DNA of 45,506 nucleotides from Lachnospiraceae bacterium. GTDB lineage: Bacteria > Bacillota > Clostridia > Lachnospirales > Lachnospiraceae. Both the position numbers and the translations under genes were made by a program. Shown in pieces: positions 1 through 8,555 of the stretch. The DNA is taken from NCBI GenBank assembly GCA_017424235.1, contig JAFPAQ010000094.1, positions 1 through 45,506 of the forward strand. Reading direction: 5' to 3'. The stretch's first letter is position 1. Each line of letters opens with the position of its first letter. Under the pieces are notes generated by a model. That model did no database searches and was not told the origin of the DNA. It saw only the letters and a list, made by a program, of their open reading frames with translations.

Positions 1-388
1 ATGCAGAGTTCATAACGCACTTTTTCTACCCGTTTCCTAACTCATTGTTTTTTGTTAGTAGATTGTTACATTGTACAGTGACTTGTCGCCAGTTTCCTAA
101 CTTGACATTCGCTCCGCGGAAAACCTGATATGTTTTTCAACACTCAGCAACCTCACGTTTCATCGCTATCATGTCACAGCAATTGATAGTATATCCTACT
201 TACTTTATTTTTGCAATAGTTTTTTTGTATTTTTTTTAGTACAAAATATTTTTATTTAAATACTATTTTTTTCATTGATATGCTATAATAAACTAGGTTA
301 ATTTGACAGACTAACATATTACTTCTATATAATATGTTCATAGCCTGTTTTTCTATCATTATACATTACATCGAAAGCGAGGTCTAAT
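1..388. other. Non-coding leader region upstream of the first gene
   Basis: I see no credible coding frame here. The first 200 bases hold an 11-base direct repeat (GTTTCCTAACT at 32-42 and 92-102) and an imperfect palindrome at 73-90 (GTTACATTG followed by TACAGTGAC). From about 190 to 300 the sequence is very AT-rich and holds the promoter listed separately. The first 100 bases may be the edge of an upstream unit or a decayed intergenic repeat; no RNA family was recognised. Confidence 0.5.
281..289 (+). promoter_or_regulatory. Extended -10 promoter of the methyltransferase gene
   Basis: The sequence TGCTATAAT is an extended -10 element (TGn followed by the perfect hexamer TATAAT at 284-289). 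No good -35 hexamer lies 17 bases upstream, which fits an extended -10 promoter. It would start transcription near 296 and give a leader of roughly 90 bases. A GAGG ribosome-binding site at about 379-382 precedes the ATG at 389. Confidence 0.6.
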
Positions 389-1282
389 ATGTGGATTGCA
401 GATAATTGGAAAGATTATGAGGTTATAGATACATCAAAAGGGGAAAAGCTTGAGCGATGGGGAGAATATCTTCTGGTAAGACCTGATCCCCAGGTTATAT
501 GGGATACTCCAAAATCTCAAAAGGGTTGGAAAAAGCATAACGGACATTATCACAGAAGTTCTAAAGGTGGTGGAGAATGGGAATTTTTTGACCTCCCTGA
601 AGAATGGTCTATACATTATAAGGGAACAAATAATTTTGAATTAACATTTAATCTTAAACCGTTTAGCTTTAAACATACAGGACTTTTTCCTGAACAGGCT
701 GTTAACTGGGATTGGTTTTCTTCTATTATAATGAAGGCAAAAAAGGAAAATCCCGAAAGGCAAATAAAAGTACTTAATCTTTTTGCTTATACCGGTGGTG
801 CTACTGTAAGTGCTGCTGCTGCCGGAGCTGCAGTAACGCATGTTGATGCCTCGAAAGGAATGGTAACCTGGGCAAAAGAAAATGCTGTTGCTTCTGGTCT
901 TGGAGATGCACCTATCAGATGGCTTGTTGATGACTGTGTAAAATTTGTCGAACGCGAAATACGACGTGGCAATAAATATGATGCAATCATTATGGATCCT
1001 CCTTCTTACGGAAGAGGTCCAAAAGGGGAAATATGGAAAATAGAAGATTCTATTTATCCCTTCATTGAATTAACTACTCAGATACTTTCAGAATCTCCTC
1101 TTTTCTTTCTCGTGAATTCATATACAACAGGACTTCAGCCTGCAGTCCTTACTTATATGATGAATACTGCTATTGTTTCTAAATTTAACGGAAGTGTCGA
1201 GGCTTCAGAAATAGGTCTTCCTGTATCTTCAAATGGATTAGTACTTCCATGCGGTGCAAGTGGACGATGGACTTCAAAATAA
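389..1282 (+). CDS. Class I SAM-dependent methyltransferase, RlmI/COG1092-like
   Basis: A 297-residue protein with the fold of RNA C5-cytosine-type methyltransferases. Motif I is NLFAYTGGAT near residues 130-139, the acidic SAM ribose contact is in VDASKG near 152, and the catalytic-type DPPSYGRGP motif lies near 204. These match the catalytic half of RlmI/RlmK proteins (COG1092), but there is no N-terminal PUA domain; an N-terminal beta-rich segment rich in Trp and Gly replaces it. The probable role is methylation of 23S rRNA or another RNA, with the exact base unknown. The start is supported by a GAGG site about seven bases upstream. It is the only plus-strand gene, has its own extended -10 promoter and ends at a bidirectional terminator shared with the converging small membrane gene, so it is unrelated to the polysaccharide locus. 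Confidence 0.85.
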   Translation: MWIADNWKDYEVIDTSKGEKLERWGEYLLVRPDPQVIWDTPKSQKGWKKHNGHYHRSSKGGGEWEFFDLPEEWSIHYKGTNNFELTFNLKPFSFKHTGLFPEQAVNWDWFSSIIMKAKKENPERQIKVLNLFAYTGGATVSAAAAGAAVTHVDASKGMVTWAKENAVASGLGDAPIRWLVDDCVKFVEREIRRGNKYDAIIMDPPSYGRGPKGEIWKIEDSIYPFIELTTQILSESPLFFLVNSYTTGLQPAVLTYMMNTAIVSKFNGSVEASEIGLPVSSNGLVLPCGASGRWTSK

Positions 1283-1295
1283 TACTTCATATGCC

Positions 1296-1344
1296 TTATA
1301 AACAACAAAGGATATCGCACAGCGATATCCTTTGTTGTTTATAA
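1296..1344. terminator. Bidirectional intrinsic terminator
   Basis: A perfect inverted repeat with 23-base arms at 1296-1318 and 1322-1344 around a 3-base loop. GC-containing cores (GGATATCGC) are flanked on both strands by T-rich outer arms (TTTGTTGTTT), so either strand forms a stem followed by a U-rich run. It sits between two converging genes (stops at 1282 and 1370), as expected for a terminator shared by both. Confidence 0.85.
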
Positions 1345-1369
1345 AAATAATTATAAATCAATTAGATGA

Positions 1370-1684
1370 TTAATACATTGATGAAGCTATATTAGCCAAA
1401 GCAGCACCAAATGCAATAGACATAACAAATCCAAATACTATACCGATAAGAGCCCATACAAGAGCTGCTTTAAAATAATTTGACTTACTCTTCTTTGTTC
1501 CTGAACCAAATGCCCAAACAAACATCATAACAATATTAACACATGGAATGCACATAATTAACGTTGTAAGCATCCATTCTCCAAAGCTTACCGGCTCTTC
1601 TAAATCGCCATTCATCTGTGGCTGATAAGCCTGCTGTGGCTGTTGAAATTGCTGCTGTCCATTAAACATATTATTGTTATCCAT
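1370..1684 (-). CDS. Small two-helix membrane protein with Gln-rich N-terminus
   Basis: A 104-residue protein. Residues about 8-24 are rich in Gln, Pro and Asn (QQQFQQPQQAYQPQ), followed by two hydrophobic segments at roughly 37-60 and 72-100 separated by a basic loop (GTKKSKSNYFK). The layout resembles short bacterial dispanin/CD225-like or DUF4190-like proteins, but I cannot assign a family with confidence and give no function. The start is backed by GAGGG four bases before the ATG. It has its own promoter, TTGATT-17-TATAAT, with two CGTTTACA repeats over it (listed separately), and ends at the bidirectional terminator. It is therefore a single-gene unit, probably separately regulated. Confidence 0.7.
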   Translation of the reverse strand: MDNNNMFNGQQQFQQPQQAYQPQMNGDLEEPVSFGEWMLTTLIMCIPCVNIVMMFVWAFGSGTKKSKSNYFKAALVWALIGIVFGFVMSIAFGAALANIASSMY

Positions 1685-1747
1685 TCTTCCCTCTCATTCC
1701 GTCATCTCTTTTGTATGACTGTTTTTTTGACAAAATAATATCTTTGT

Positions 1748-1783
1748 CGTTTACATTATATATAGTGCGTTTACATAAATCAA
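1748..1783 (-). promoter_or_regulatory. Promoter with two 8-base direct repeats (putative operator)
   Basis: Read on the minus strand, a -35 TTGATT (1778-1783) and a perfect -10 TATAAT (1755-1760) are separated by 17 bases. Two identical octamers, TGTAAACG on the minus strand, lie at 1768-1775 (in the spacer) and 1748-1755 (touching the -10). They are spaced exactly 20 bases, about two helical turns, so one protein dimer or two monomers could bind the same face. The promoter drives the small membrane gene at 1370-1684. The operator role is inferred. Confidence 0.65.
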
Positions 1784-1800
1784 TATTTTTTTATAAAACT

Positions 1801-2241
1801 TTAATATTTTTTTAATATATTAAGTAATACATTATTTTTGTAATAAATCAATGGAGGTGAGTCAGGAAAAATTTTTATCATGCGATACAAATATATCAAT
1901 ATGGTAATTGCTGAAATGACACCCAGATAAATCATCCATTTTTTAGTGTCCTTCATACCTTTAATATATCTATTGCACAAAAAGGATACAATATAAATAA
2001 TCCAAAAGAATGCAGCCGGATTATACTTAAATCCAGCTGCAAAATCTCCACACAAGATACTAACAACCGCCCTTGTAAGACCACAACCCGGACAAGGAAA
2101 ACCTGTCAAAATCACCATAGGGCAGACTGTTCCAAATATAACAGAACAAATAAACAGATATAATATTATCACAATAATAGCAATACCACATTTTCTTAAG
2201 TCATCAATTATTCTGTTTAAAATCCTTTTTATCTGTTCCAT
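1801..2241 (-). CDS. DUF2752 family membrane protein
   Basis: A 146-residue protein with hydrophobic segments at roughly 18-48, 70-88 and 102-122. The signature of the DUF2752 family is present: C50-P-G-C53-G-L-T-R, preceded by CPMVILTGFP. Asn-Pro-Ala-Ala-Phe in the following loop is also typical. The molecular function of the family is unknown; the paired cysteines suggest metal binding or redox chemistry at the membrane face. Its ATG is only three bases after the clpX stop codon and has no clear Shine-Dalgarno of its own, so it is probably translated by coupling to clpX. Confidence 0.85.
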   Translation of the reverse strand: MEQIKRILNRIIDDLRKCGIAIIVIILYLFICSVIFGTVCPMVILTGFPCPGCGLTRAVVSILCGDFAAGFKYNPAAFFWIIYIVSFLCNRYIKGMKDTKKWMIYLGVISAITILIYLYRMIKIFPDSPPLIYYKNNVLLNILKKY

Positions 2242-2244
2242 TCT

Positions 2245-3864
2245 CTAAAATTCGCAAAAATCAATATGCTCTTTCTTTTTTTCTTCAACTTTAACTTCTT
2301 CTTTTACCGATTCTTTGTTTTCATGTTTAGTCTTTACATTATCTGTGCGAATCTGAATTACAGGACCACCGGTACCATTTATATAGTCTCCATTTATAGT
2401 AACTTCACCGATATTATCATCTTTTGGTATTTCATACATAATATCAAGCATGAATTCTTCGATTATTGCTCTAAGTGCTCTGGCTCCTGTATCGCGCTCC
2501 ATCGCCTTTTCTGCAATCGCTTCAAGCGCACTATCATCAAAAATTAAATTAACCTCATCAAGCTCCAATAATTTTTGATATTGCTTTAATATTGCATTTT
2601 TAGGCTCTTTCAAGATTTTTATATAACTTTCCTTGGTAAGACTATCCATAGGACAAATAATAGGCAGTCTTCCAATAAACTCCGGTATCATTCCAAATTT
2701 CTTTATGTCTTCAACCGTTACTTTTTTAAGGATATTCTTTTCTTTATCATAGGCATCTTTTAATTCTGCATTGAAGCCTATTGATGATTGCTTATTAAGT
2801 CTTTGTTTAATTATTTCCTCAAGGTCCGGAAAAGCTCCTCCGCAGATAAACAGAATATTTCTTGTGTTAACTGTTGTAAGTGGAACCATTGCATTTTTGC
2901 TATTTGCTCCAACAGGAACTTCCACATCAGCACCTTCAAGCAGTTTAAGCATTCCCTGCTGAACAGATTCTCCACTTACATCTCTTGAAGTAGTATTTTT
3001 CTTTTTAGCTATTTTATCAATTTCATCTATAAATACTATTCCCTGTTCTGCTTTTTCTACATCATTATCAGCAGCCGCCAAAAGTTTTGAAATAACAGAC
3101 TCTATGTCATCACCTATATAACCTGCCTCTGTAAGTGATGTTGCATCTGCTATGGCAAGTGGAACATCGAGAAGTCTCGCAAGAGTTTTTACAAGATAAG
3201 TCTTACCACATCCGGTTGGACCTAATAATAAAATATTGGACTTTTCAATCTCAATCTCATCCATTGTTCCTGTAGATACCCTTTTATAATGATTATATAC
3301 AGCTACAGAAATCACTTTTTTGGCATAATCCTGTCCCACAACAAAATCATCTAACTGTGCCTTTATTTTATGTGGTGCCGGCAAATCATTAATATTAAAA
3401 ACCGGTTGTACTTTATTTTCTTTTGCTTTTTTTCTTTTTAATTTTTGTCTGTTAGGTATTCCACCATCACCTTGTAAATCTGCTAAATTTACAAAACTAA
3501 TATTAGGAAATTTTCTTTTTCCTTCTTTTTCTTTGTCATTTCCAAAATTTGAAGTGGAATTCAACATTCCCTGATAGTCAAACTGACTGACTGTATCCAT
3601 TGTTTTATGCATACAATCAGAACAAACTGATATATGATTAGGAAGCTTAAACATTCTTCCTGTTTTACTTTCCGGACGTCTGCAGATAAAGCATACATCT
3701 TCGTATTCACTTTCTCTGTCTTCGCCATACATGTCCATTTTTTTATCGTTGTCTTCGTCTTTATTAAAATCTGTTTGTGAAGAATCATTTTGTTCATTTG
3801 CATTTTCTTCACTACTATCAACTATCTCAATGTCTTCAAATTCGTTATTATCCTTATATGTCAT
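2245..3864 (-). CDS. clpX: ClpX-like AAA+ unfoldase, divergent paralogue
   Basis: At 539 residues this is about 110 longer than usual ClpX. An acidic 55-residue N-terminal tail precedes a four-cysteine zinc finger (C58, C61, C81, C84). A lysine-rich linker of about 75 residues then leads to the AAA+ module, which begins LPAPHKI near 161. Walker A is GPTGCGKT (215-222), Walker B IVFIDE (276-281), and the pore loop is GYIGD (249-251 region) in place of GYVG. The ClpP-docking IGF tripeptide is kept (362-364). The RKH substrate-entry loop is not recognisable: the segment after EVPVGANSKN has lost those residues. The C-terminus carries an acidic/lysine tail. GGAGGT five bases before the ATG supports the start. 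No clpP, tig or lon is adjacent, so a canonical clpX probably lies elsewhere. It most likely unfolds a special set of substrates for ClpP. Confidence 0.85.
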   Translation of the reverse strand: MTYKDNNEFEDIEIVDSSEENANEQNDSSQTDFNKDEDNDKKMDMYGEDRESEYEDVCFICRRPESKTGRMFKLPNHISVCSDCMHKTMDTVSQFDYQGMLNSTSNFGNDKEKEGKRKFPNISFVNLADLQGDGGIPNRQKLKRKKAKENKVQPVFNINDLPAPHKIKAQLDDFVVGQDYAKKVISVAVYNHYKRVSTGTMDEIEIEKSNILLLGPTGCGKTYLVKTLARLLDVPLAIADATSLTEAGYIGDDIESVISKLLAAADNDVEKAEQGIVFIDEIDKIAKKKNTTSRDVSGESVQQGMLKLLEGADVEVPVGANSKNAMVPLTTVNTRNILFICGGAFPDLEEIIKQRLNKQSSIGFNAELKDAYDKEKNILKKVTVEDIKKFGMIPEFIGRLPIICPMDSLTKESYIKILKEPKNAILKQYQKLLELDEVNLIFDDSALEAIAEKAMERDTGARALRAIIEEFMLDIMYEIPKDDNIGEVTINGDYINGTGGPVIQIRTDNVKTKHENKESVKEEVKVEEKKKEHIDFCEF

Positions 3865-3935
3865 TTAGACCTCCATAGGCAGCCTCTTACCAATATAATC
3901 TAAAGCTCTCTTGCTGTGTCCTGCCCATCATCAAC

Positions 3936-5537
3936 TTATTTTTGTCCAAGAACCACTTCCAGTTCTTTCTCAACATACTTATTATTCAAATGTTGCATTA
4001 CTGTGACTGTAATCTTTTCATCTTTTTTGTAATATGAAAGTATATTCTGTAATTCTGACATTTTTGTAATATTCTGATTATCAACGGCTGTAATTACATC
4101 GCCTTTTTTTAATCCACTCTTTTTGGCGGGAGATTTATCAATAACAGCAGTTACATATATACCAATTGGTATATCATACTTTTCTGCTGCATCTTCTGTT
4201 ACATCATTTCCCGACACTCCAAGATATGCTCTTTCTTCTTCTGCAACTTTTTTTCTTGTCTCATTTTCCATTAATGTCTCAATTACAGGCTTTGCAGTCG
4301 AAACAGGTATAGAATATCCGACACCTTCTATTATTCCATCAGCCATCTTACCTATATTTATGCCAATTACTTCGCCTCTGACATTTAAAAGTGCTCCGCC
4401 AGAGCTTCCAGGGTTTATTGCTGCATCAGTCTGTATATAACCACACGCATCTGATTCTGCATCTTCAACATCTGCAAATCTGCGGTCTAATGCACTTATT
4501 ACACCTGTTGTAACTGCCTGTCCATATCCTGCTGAATTTCCAATAGCTATTGCCGGCTCGCCTAACTGAAGATTATCTGAATCTCCTAAGAGCGCAACCG
4601 CAATGCTGTCTAAGGTTTCTTCCTGAATATCTTCGATGAAAACAGAAATGACAGCCAGGTCATATTTTGCATCAGTACCCTTTATATATGCCTCAGCCTT
4701 ACTCGAATCTGCAAATTCAATTGTTAATTCATCTGCACCTTCTACGACATGATTATTTGTAACAATCATTATTTCTTCTTCGGACTCTGCTACAATAATG
4801 CCTGTTGCTCCTGATTCAGTAGGTACCTCATCATCATACATATAATTGTATGTGCTGCAATTACATGTAATTTTAACTATACATGGCATTGCTGATTTGA
4901 CTACTTCAGTTACATCTGAAACAACTGCAACCGCAGATTGCGCCTGCTTTAATTTAGTTGTCGTTTTTTCATCTTTTTCACTTTTTTCTTTGTCTTTTAC
5001 TTCGGTATCAGTTTCAGCTTCTGTAGATACTTTAATATCTGACTCTTCTTGTGTATTTGTCTCTTCTAAATCATTTTCATACGACTGTGCAGATGCCTCG
5101 GTATCCGGCTCACTCTCTATACTTTGAGATGTTTCCTCTGTTTCTTCTATTTCTGTTTCTTCTATTCCTGTTTCTTCTGTCTCTGTCTCTTCTTTGCTGT
5201 TTTCGCTATTTTTTTTGTTAATAACACCTGTATCTTTTGGACCATTGTTTGAAGAAGCATTATATGTATCCATATTTCTTTGACTTGTTGTAGCCTGAAC
5301 ATTATTCTCCTTTGCAATATTCTTGGCCACATCAGTATTATCATTCATGCTCAAGGTAACCCTATCCTGTTCATTACCTTTATGAAAATAATTATCAAAA
5401 AACCATAAACCAACAACAGAATATGAAAAAACCATGAAAATGCACAATATAACAGAAAAAATATTTAATACATTTCCTTTTTTCTTTTTCTTCTTATAAC
5501 GCTTCTGTTCATAATCATAATAATATTTATTATCCAT
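3936..5537 (-). CDS. htrA: Membrane-anchored HtrA/DegP-like serine protease with PDZ domain
   Basis: A 533-residue protein: basic cytoplasmic tail (about 1-22), one transmembrane helix (24-47), a long Glu/Thr/Ser-rich linker (about 60-200), a trypsin-like domain (about 210-415) and one PDZ domain (about 425-530). The catalytic triad is visible as H263 in NNHVVEG, D293 in KYDLAV and S379 in NPGSSGG. This is the arrangement of Gram-positive HtrA proteins, which degrade or refold damaged proteins outside the membrane. AAAGGAGAG before the ATG supports the start. It lies between glmS (68 bases upstream) and the clpX-like gene (71 bases downstream), placing two quality-control proteins next to the wall-polymer locus. 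No separate promoter was recognised. Confidence 0.92.
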   Translation of the reverse strand: MDNKYYYDYEQKRYKKKKKKGNVLNIFSVILCIFMVFSYSVVGLWFFDNYFHKGNEQDRVTLSMNDNTDVAKNIAKENNVQATTSQRNMDTYNASSNNGPKDTGVINKKNSENSKEETETEETGIEETEIEETEETSQSIESEPDTEASAQSYENDLEETNTQEESDIKVSTEAETDTEVKDKEKSEKDEKTTTKLKQAQSAVAVVSDVTEVVKSAMPCIVKITCNCSTYNYMYDDEVPTESGATGIIVAESEEEIMIVTNNHVVEGADELTIEFADSSKAEAYIKGTDAKYDLAVISVFIEDIQEETLDSIAVALLGDSDNLQLGEPAIAIGNSAGYGQAVTTGVISALDRRFADVEDAESDACGYIQTDAAINPGSSGGALLNVRGEVIGINIGKMADGIIEGVGYSIPVSTAKPVIETLMENETRKKVAEEERAYLGVSGNDVTEDAAEKYDIPIGIYVTAVIDKSPAKKSGLKKGDVITAVDNQNITKMSELQNILSYYKKDEKITVTVMQHLNNKYVEKELEVVLGQK

Positions 5538-5605
5538 ATGTCTCTCCTTTTATCGCAATGATCCATTATGAATCAAGGACAAGAACAATATTTTAACCCG
5601 CTTAA

Positions 5606-7432
5606 TTATTCAACAGTTACAGATTTAGCAAGATTTCTAGGTTTATCCACATCACAACCCTTTCCAACTGCTACATAATAGCCAAACAACTGCAATGGAA
5701 TAATTGCAAGTGAATTGGTAAAGTATGAATTTGTACGTGGAATATAAATCACATAGTCTGCTGCCTTCTCAATGTCTGTATTTCCAACATTTGTTACTGC
5801 AAGCACAAATGCACCTCTTGCCTTTACCTCAACCATATTACTGAGAGTCTTCTGGAAAAGGTTATCCTGAGTTGCGACTGCCGCTACAAGTGTACCTTCC
5901 TCAATAAGTGAAATTGTTCCATGCTTAAGTTCACCTGCCGCATAAGCTTCCGAATGGATATATGATATTTCCTTAAGTTTTAATGAACCCTCCATAGCAA
6001 TTGCATAATCAATACCTCTTCCTACAAAGAAAATATCCTTGGCTGCGATATAACGGTTCGCAAATCTTTGAATCTTTTCCTTATTTGCAAGAAGCATCTC
6101 TATCTGTTCCGGAAGACGTTTGAGGTCTTCTATCATTTCTGCAAAACTTATATCCCCAAGTTTTCCTCTTACTTTACCAAACTTCATGGCAAGCAGATAT
6201 AAAGCCACAAGCTGTGCACTGTATGCTTTTGTTGTTGCAACAGCAATCTCCGGACCTGCCCATGTATACATTACATTGTCAGCTTCTCGCGCTATGGAGC
6301 TTCCAACTACGTTTACAATACCTAGCACTTTATGTCCTAATTTCTGTGACTCTCTAAGTGCTGCAAGTGTATCAGCAGTTTCTCCTGACTGACTGATAAC
6401 AATAACCATTGCACCTTCTTCAAGAATCGGATTTCTATATCTGAATTCACTTGCAACGTCAACCTCAACAGGTATACGCGCAATTCCTTCAATTATATAT
6501 TTTCCTGTAACACCTGTATGATAAGCCGAACCACAGGCTACAATATGAATTTTCTTTATTGCTTTTATTTCCTCATCACTCATACCAAGCTCTTCAATAA
6601 CAATGTCACCATCTTTTATTCTTGGCATAAGAGTGTCTGTTACAGTTTTAGGCTGTTCATACATTTCCTTAAGCATGAAATGCTCATATCCGCCCTTTTC
6701 TGCCGCATCTGCATCCCACTCAATAGTAACCGGCTCTTTTGTTATCTCCTCTTCATCTACTGTATAGAAATGCATATGATCCGCACGAAGACGAACTACT
6801 TCCTGATTTTCAATAAAATATACCTTTCGAGTATATTTAAGAATTGCCGGTACATCAGAAGCAATAAAACAGCCATCTTCATTCTGTCCGACAATAAGCG
6901 GACTATCCTTACGAACAGCAAAAATCTGATCCGGATGTTCAGCAAACATTATTCCAAGTGCATAAGAGCCTTGTACTCTGTGCATTACTTTTGTGATTGC
7001 CTCAAGTGGATTTCCTTTGTAATAATAATCAATCAAATGTGCTATTACTTCCGTATCAGTATCTGAAACAAATGTGTATCCCTTTGACAAAAGTTTTTCT
7101 TTAAGTGGAAGATAATTCTCAATTATTCCATTATGAACTACGGCAATTGTTTCCTCGGCATTATAATGAGGATGCGAATTGACATCACTCGGTGCACCAT
7201 GTGTTGCCCATCTGGTATGACCAATTCCAACTACACCCGGCATAGTAGCTCCACCATGCGTCAGTTCTTCAAGCACCTTTAATCTACCTACAGATTTTGA
7301 TATCTGTATCTTTTCACCATTATAAACAGCCATTCCGGCTGAATCATATCCTCTGTATTCAAGTTTCGCAAGTCCGTCAAGAATTACCGGAGCTGCTGAT
7401 TTTTTTCCTATATATCCTACTATTCCACACAT
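5606..7432 (-). CDS. glmS: Glutamine-fructose-6-phosphate aminotransferase (isomerizing)
   Basis: A 608-residue protein of standard length. It starts MCGIVGYIG, so Cys2 is the nucleophile of the N-terminal glutamine amidotransferase domain (about 1-220). Two SIS sugar-isomerase domains follow (about 285-430 and 455-590), with the SQSGETADT and VACGSAYHTG motifs, and the typical end KSVTVE. It makes glucosamine-6-phosphate from fructose-6-phosphate and glutamine, the entry to UDP-GlcNAc for peptidoglycan and wall polymers. AGAGGAGG seven bases upstream supports the start. The leader is only about 13 bases from its own promoter, so there is no room for a glmS ribozyme and control must act otherwise. 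Confidence 0.97.
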   Translation of the reverse strand: MCGIVGYIGKKSAAPVILDGLAKLEYRGYDSAGMAVYNGEKIQISKSVGRLKVLEELTHGGATMPGVVGIGHTRWATHGAPSDVNSHPHYNAEETIAVVHNGIIENYLPLKEKLLSKGYTFVSDTDTEVIAHLIDYYYKGNPLEAITKVMHRVQGSYALGIMFAEHPDQIFAVRKDSPLIVGQNEDGCFIASDVPAILKYTRKVYFIENQEVVRLRADHMHFYTVDEEEITKEPVTIEWDADAAEKGGYEHFMLKEMYEQPKTVTDTLMPRIKDGDIVIEELGMSDEEIKAIKKIHIVACGSAYHTGVTGKYIIEGIARIPVEVDVASEFRYRNPILEEGAMVIVISQSGETADTLAALRESQKLGHKVLGIVNVVGSSIAREADNVMYTWAGPEIAVATTKAYSAQLVALYLLAMKFGKVRGKLGDISFAEMIEDLKRLPEQIEMLLANKEKIQRFANRYIAAKDIFFVGRGIDYAIAMEGSLKLKEISYIHSEAYAAGELKHGTISLIEEGTLVAAVATQDNLFQKTLSNMVEVKARGAFVLAVTNVGNTDIEKAADYVIYIPRTNSYFTNSLAIIPLQLFGYYVAVGKGCDVDKPRNLAKSVTVE

Positions 7433-7451
7433 ACTTTTTCCTCCTCTAAAT

Positions 7452-7481
7452 AATATACCATGATATATATGCTTTTTTCAA
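7452..7481 (-). promoter_or_regulatory. Promoter of glmS
   Basis: On the minus strand a -35 TTGAAA (7476-7481) and a -10 TATATT (7452-7457) are 18 bases apart, with TGG directly before the -10 as an extended element. Transcription would start near 7445, leaving just enough leader for the ribosome-binding site. Confidence 0.6.
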
Positions 7482-7504
7482 TGATATCTGAATATTTAGT
7501 TACT

Positions 7505-8440
7505 CTAGATCCGCCAGTAATTAATATTCATTGTACACTTTTTAATCATTTTATCCGGAAGCTTATTATAATTAAGCCCTAACTTATAGCCAATATATTT
7601 ATATGCGCTGGATACTATAAGATATGGTATATATCTTTTATTATTTGTATTCCATAAATGAACTATAGTGTCTTTCACCAGACGCATCCCTTCACTGCTT
7701 GACGAAATGTCAGCAAAAACCTCTGGATGATCTGACTGAGATACTCCAAGATCAAAATTGCGTTTTAATTGCTGTAAACAGGTATAATTGTGAGAATGTC
7801 TTACCCTTGCCTCTGCACAATATGCGATTCGATAGCCTGCTTTTATAGCCTTACCTGCATAGATCATATCCTCATTAAAAATTGTCCTGCAAATAAATTT
7901 TCCCTGATTTTCAAAGATTTTTCTATTATAAGCGGCACAGACATTTGAGCAGAAAAAAGTCTTAATGCCAAGTCTGTCTATATCAGCAATAGATTTAACA
8001 CAGGATTTATCGGGATAATTAAATTCTCGTGTATATCTCTCAATTTCACGGCAATCAGCAAGTGGCAATTGCCGCGCATAAGCAGCAGCAATATCCGGCT
8101 TATCCATTAATGCTTTGACTAAATTTTCAACCAGGAATTCATTATCAGGTATCGCATCCTGCGTCATGCATATAAAAATATCAGATTCAGAATATTTGAC
8201 TGCCTTATTTCTGGTTTTTCCATGATCAAATTCCTTTTCTGAAATATGATAAACCTCAAGATTATTATACTTTTTCATAAATCCGGTTTCATAAAATATT
8301 TTTCTGAAATATTTTTCTTCTGTATTGATAATAATAATCTTCTCAACCGGATAAGTCTGCTTTTCCAGCAAATCTATTAATTGTAATACCTGCTCTTTAG
8401 GCTTGTATGTCAACAAAACCACATCTACACTATACTGCAT
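7505..8440 (-). CDS. Family 2 glycosyltransferase, rhamnosyltransferase-like
   Basis: A 311-residue protein beginning with a GT-A nucleotide-binding fold (VDVVLLTYKPKEQVLQLI). A DxD-type position appears as MTQDAIPDN near residue 93, and the acceptor-side IFNEDMIYAGKA segment with the conserved ED lies near 185. The organisation resembles dTDP-rhamnosyltransferases of the RfbF type (starting strand, H-G-K-T-R-N motif seen here as DHGKTRNKA, and ED motif). The sugar is inferred from the dTDP-rhamnose genes nearby. An AAAAAGGAG site supports the start. It lies after the LCP terminator and before the glmS promoter, so it may be a single-gene unit. Confidence 0.85.
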   Translation of the reverse strand: MQYSVDVVLLTYKPKEQVLQLIDLLEKQTYPVEKIIIINTEEKYFRKIFYETGFMKKYNNLEVYHISEKEFDHGKTRNKAVKYSESDIFICMTQDAIPDNEFLVENLVKALMDKPDIAAAYARQLPLADCREIERYTREFNYPDKSCVKSIADIDRLGIKTFFCSNVCAAYNRKIFENQGKFICRTIFNEDMIYAGKAIKAGYRIAYCAEARVRHSHNYTCLQQLKRNFDLGVSQSDHPEVFADISSSSEGMRLVKDTIVHLWNTNNKRYIPYLIVSSAYKYIGYKLGLNYNKLPDKMIKKCTMNINYWRI

Positions 8441-8508
8441 TTATTACTCCTTTTTATGTGAACGCCCAGTCATTTATATACTTGTTTTTGTGAACACATT
8501 TTTTTAAA

Positions 8509-8530
8509 AGGGCCGTAAAAATACGACCCT
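8509..8530 (-). terminator. Intrinsic terminator after the LCP gene
   Basis: On the minus strand AGGGTCGTA and TACGGCCCT form a 9-base stem (one G-U pair) around a 4-base loop, followed by TTTTAAAAAAA. It lies 26-47 bases after the LCP stop codon and closes the unit that begins at the promoter near 11.65 kb. Confidence 0.8.
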
Positions 8531-8555
8531 CTTTTTCATATTTTATATTAAGAAA

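Noticed and set aside
6518-7066. Plus-strand frame of about 180 codons
   Set aside because: Antisense to the well-supported glmS gene, with no start signal and an unlikely composition.
7433-7504. glmS ribozyme upstream of glmS
   Set aside because: Only 72 bases separate the genes, a promoter fits inside them, and no ribozyme core is visible.
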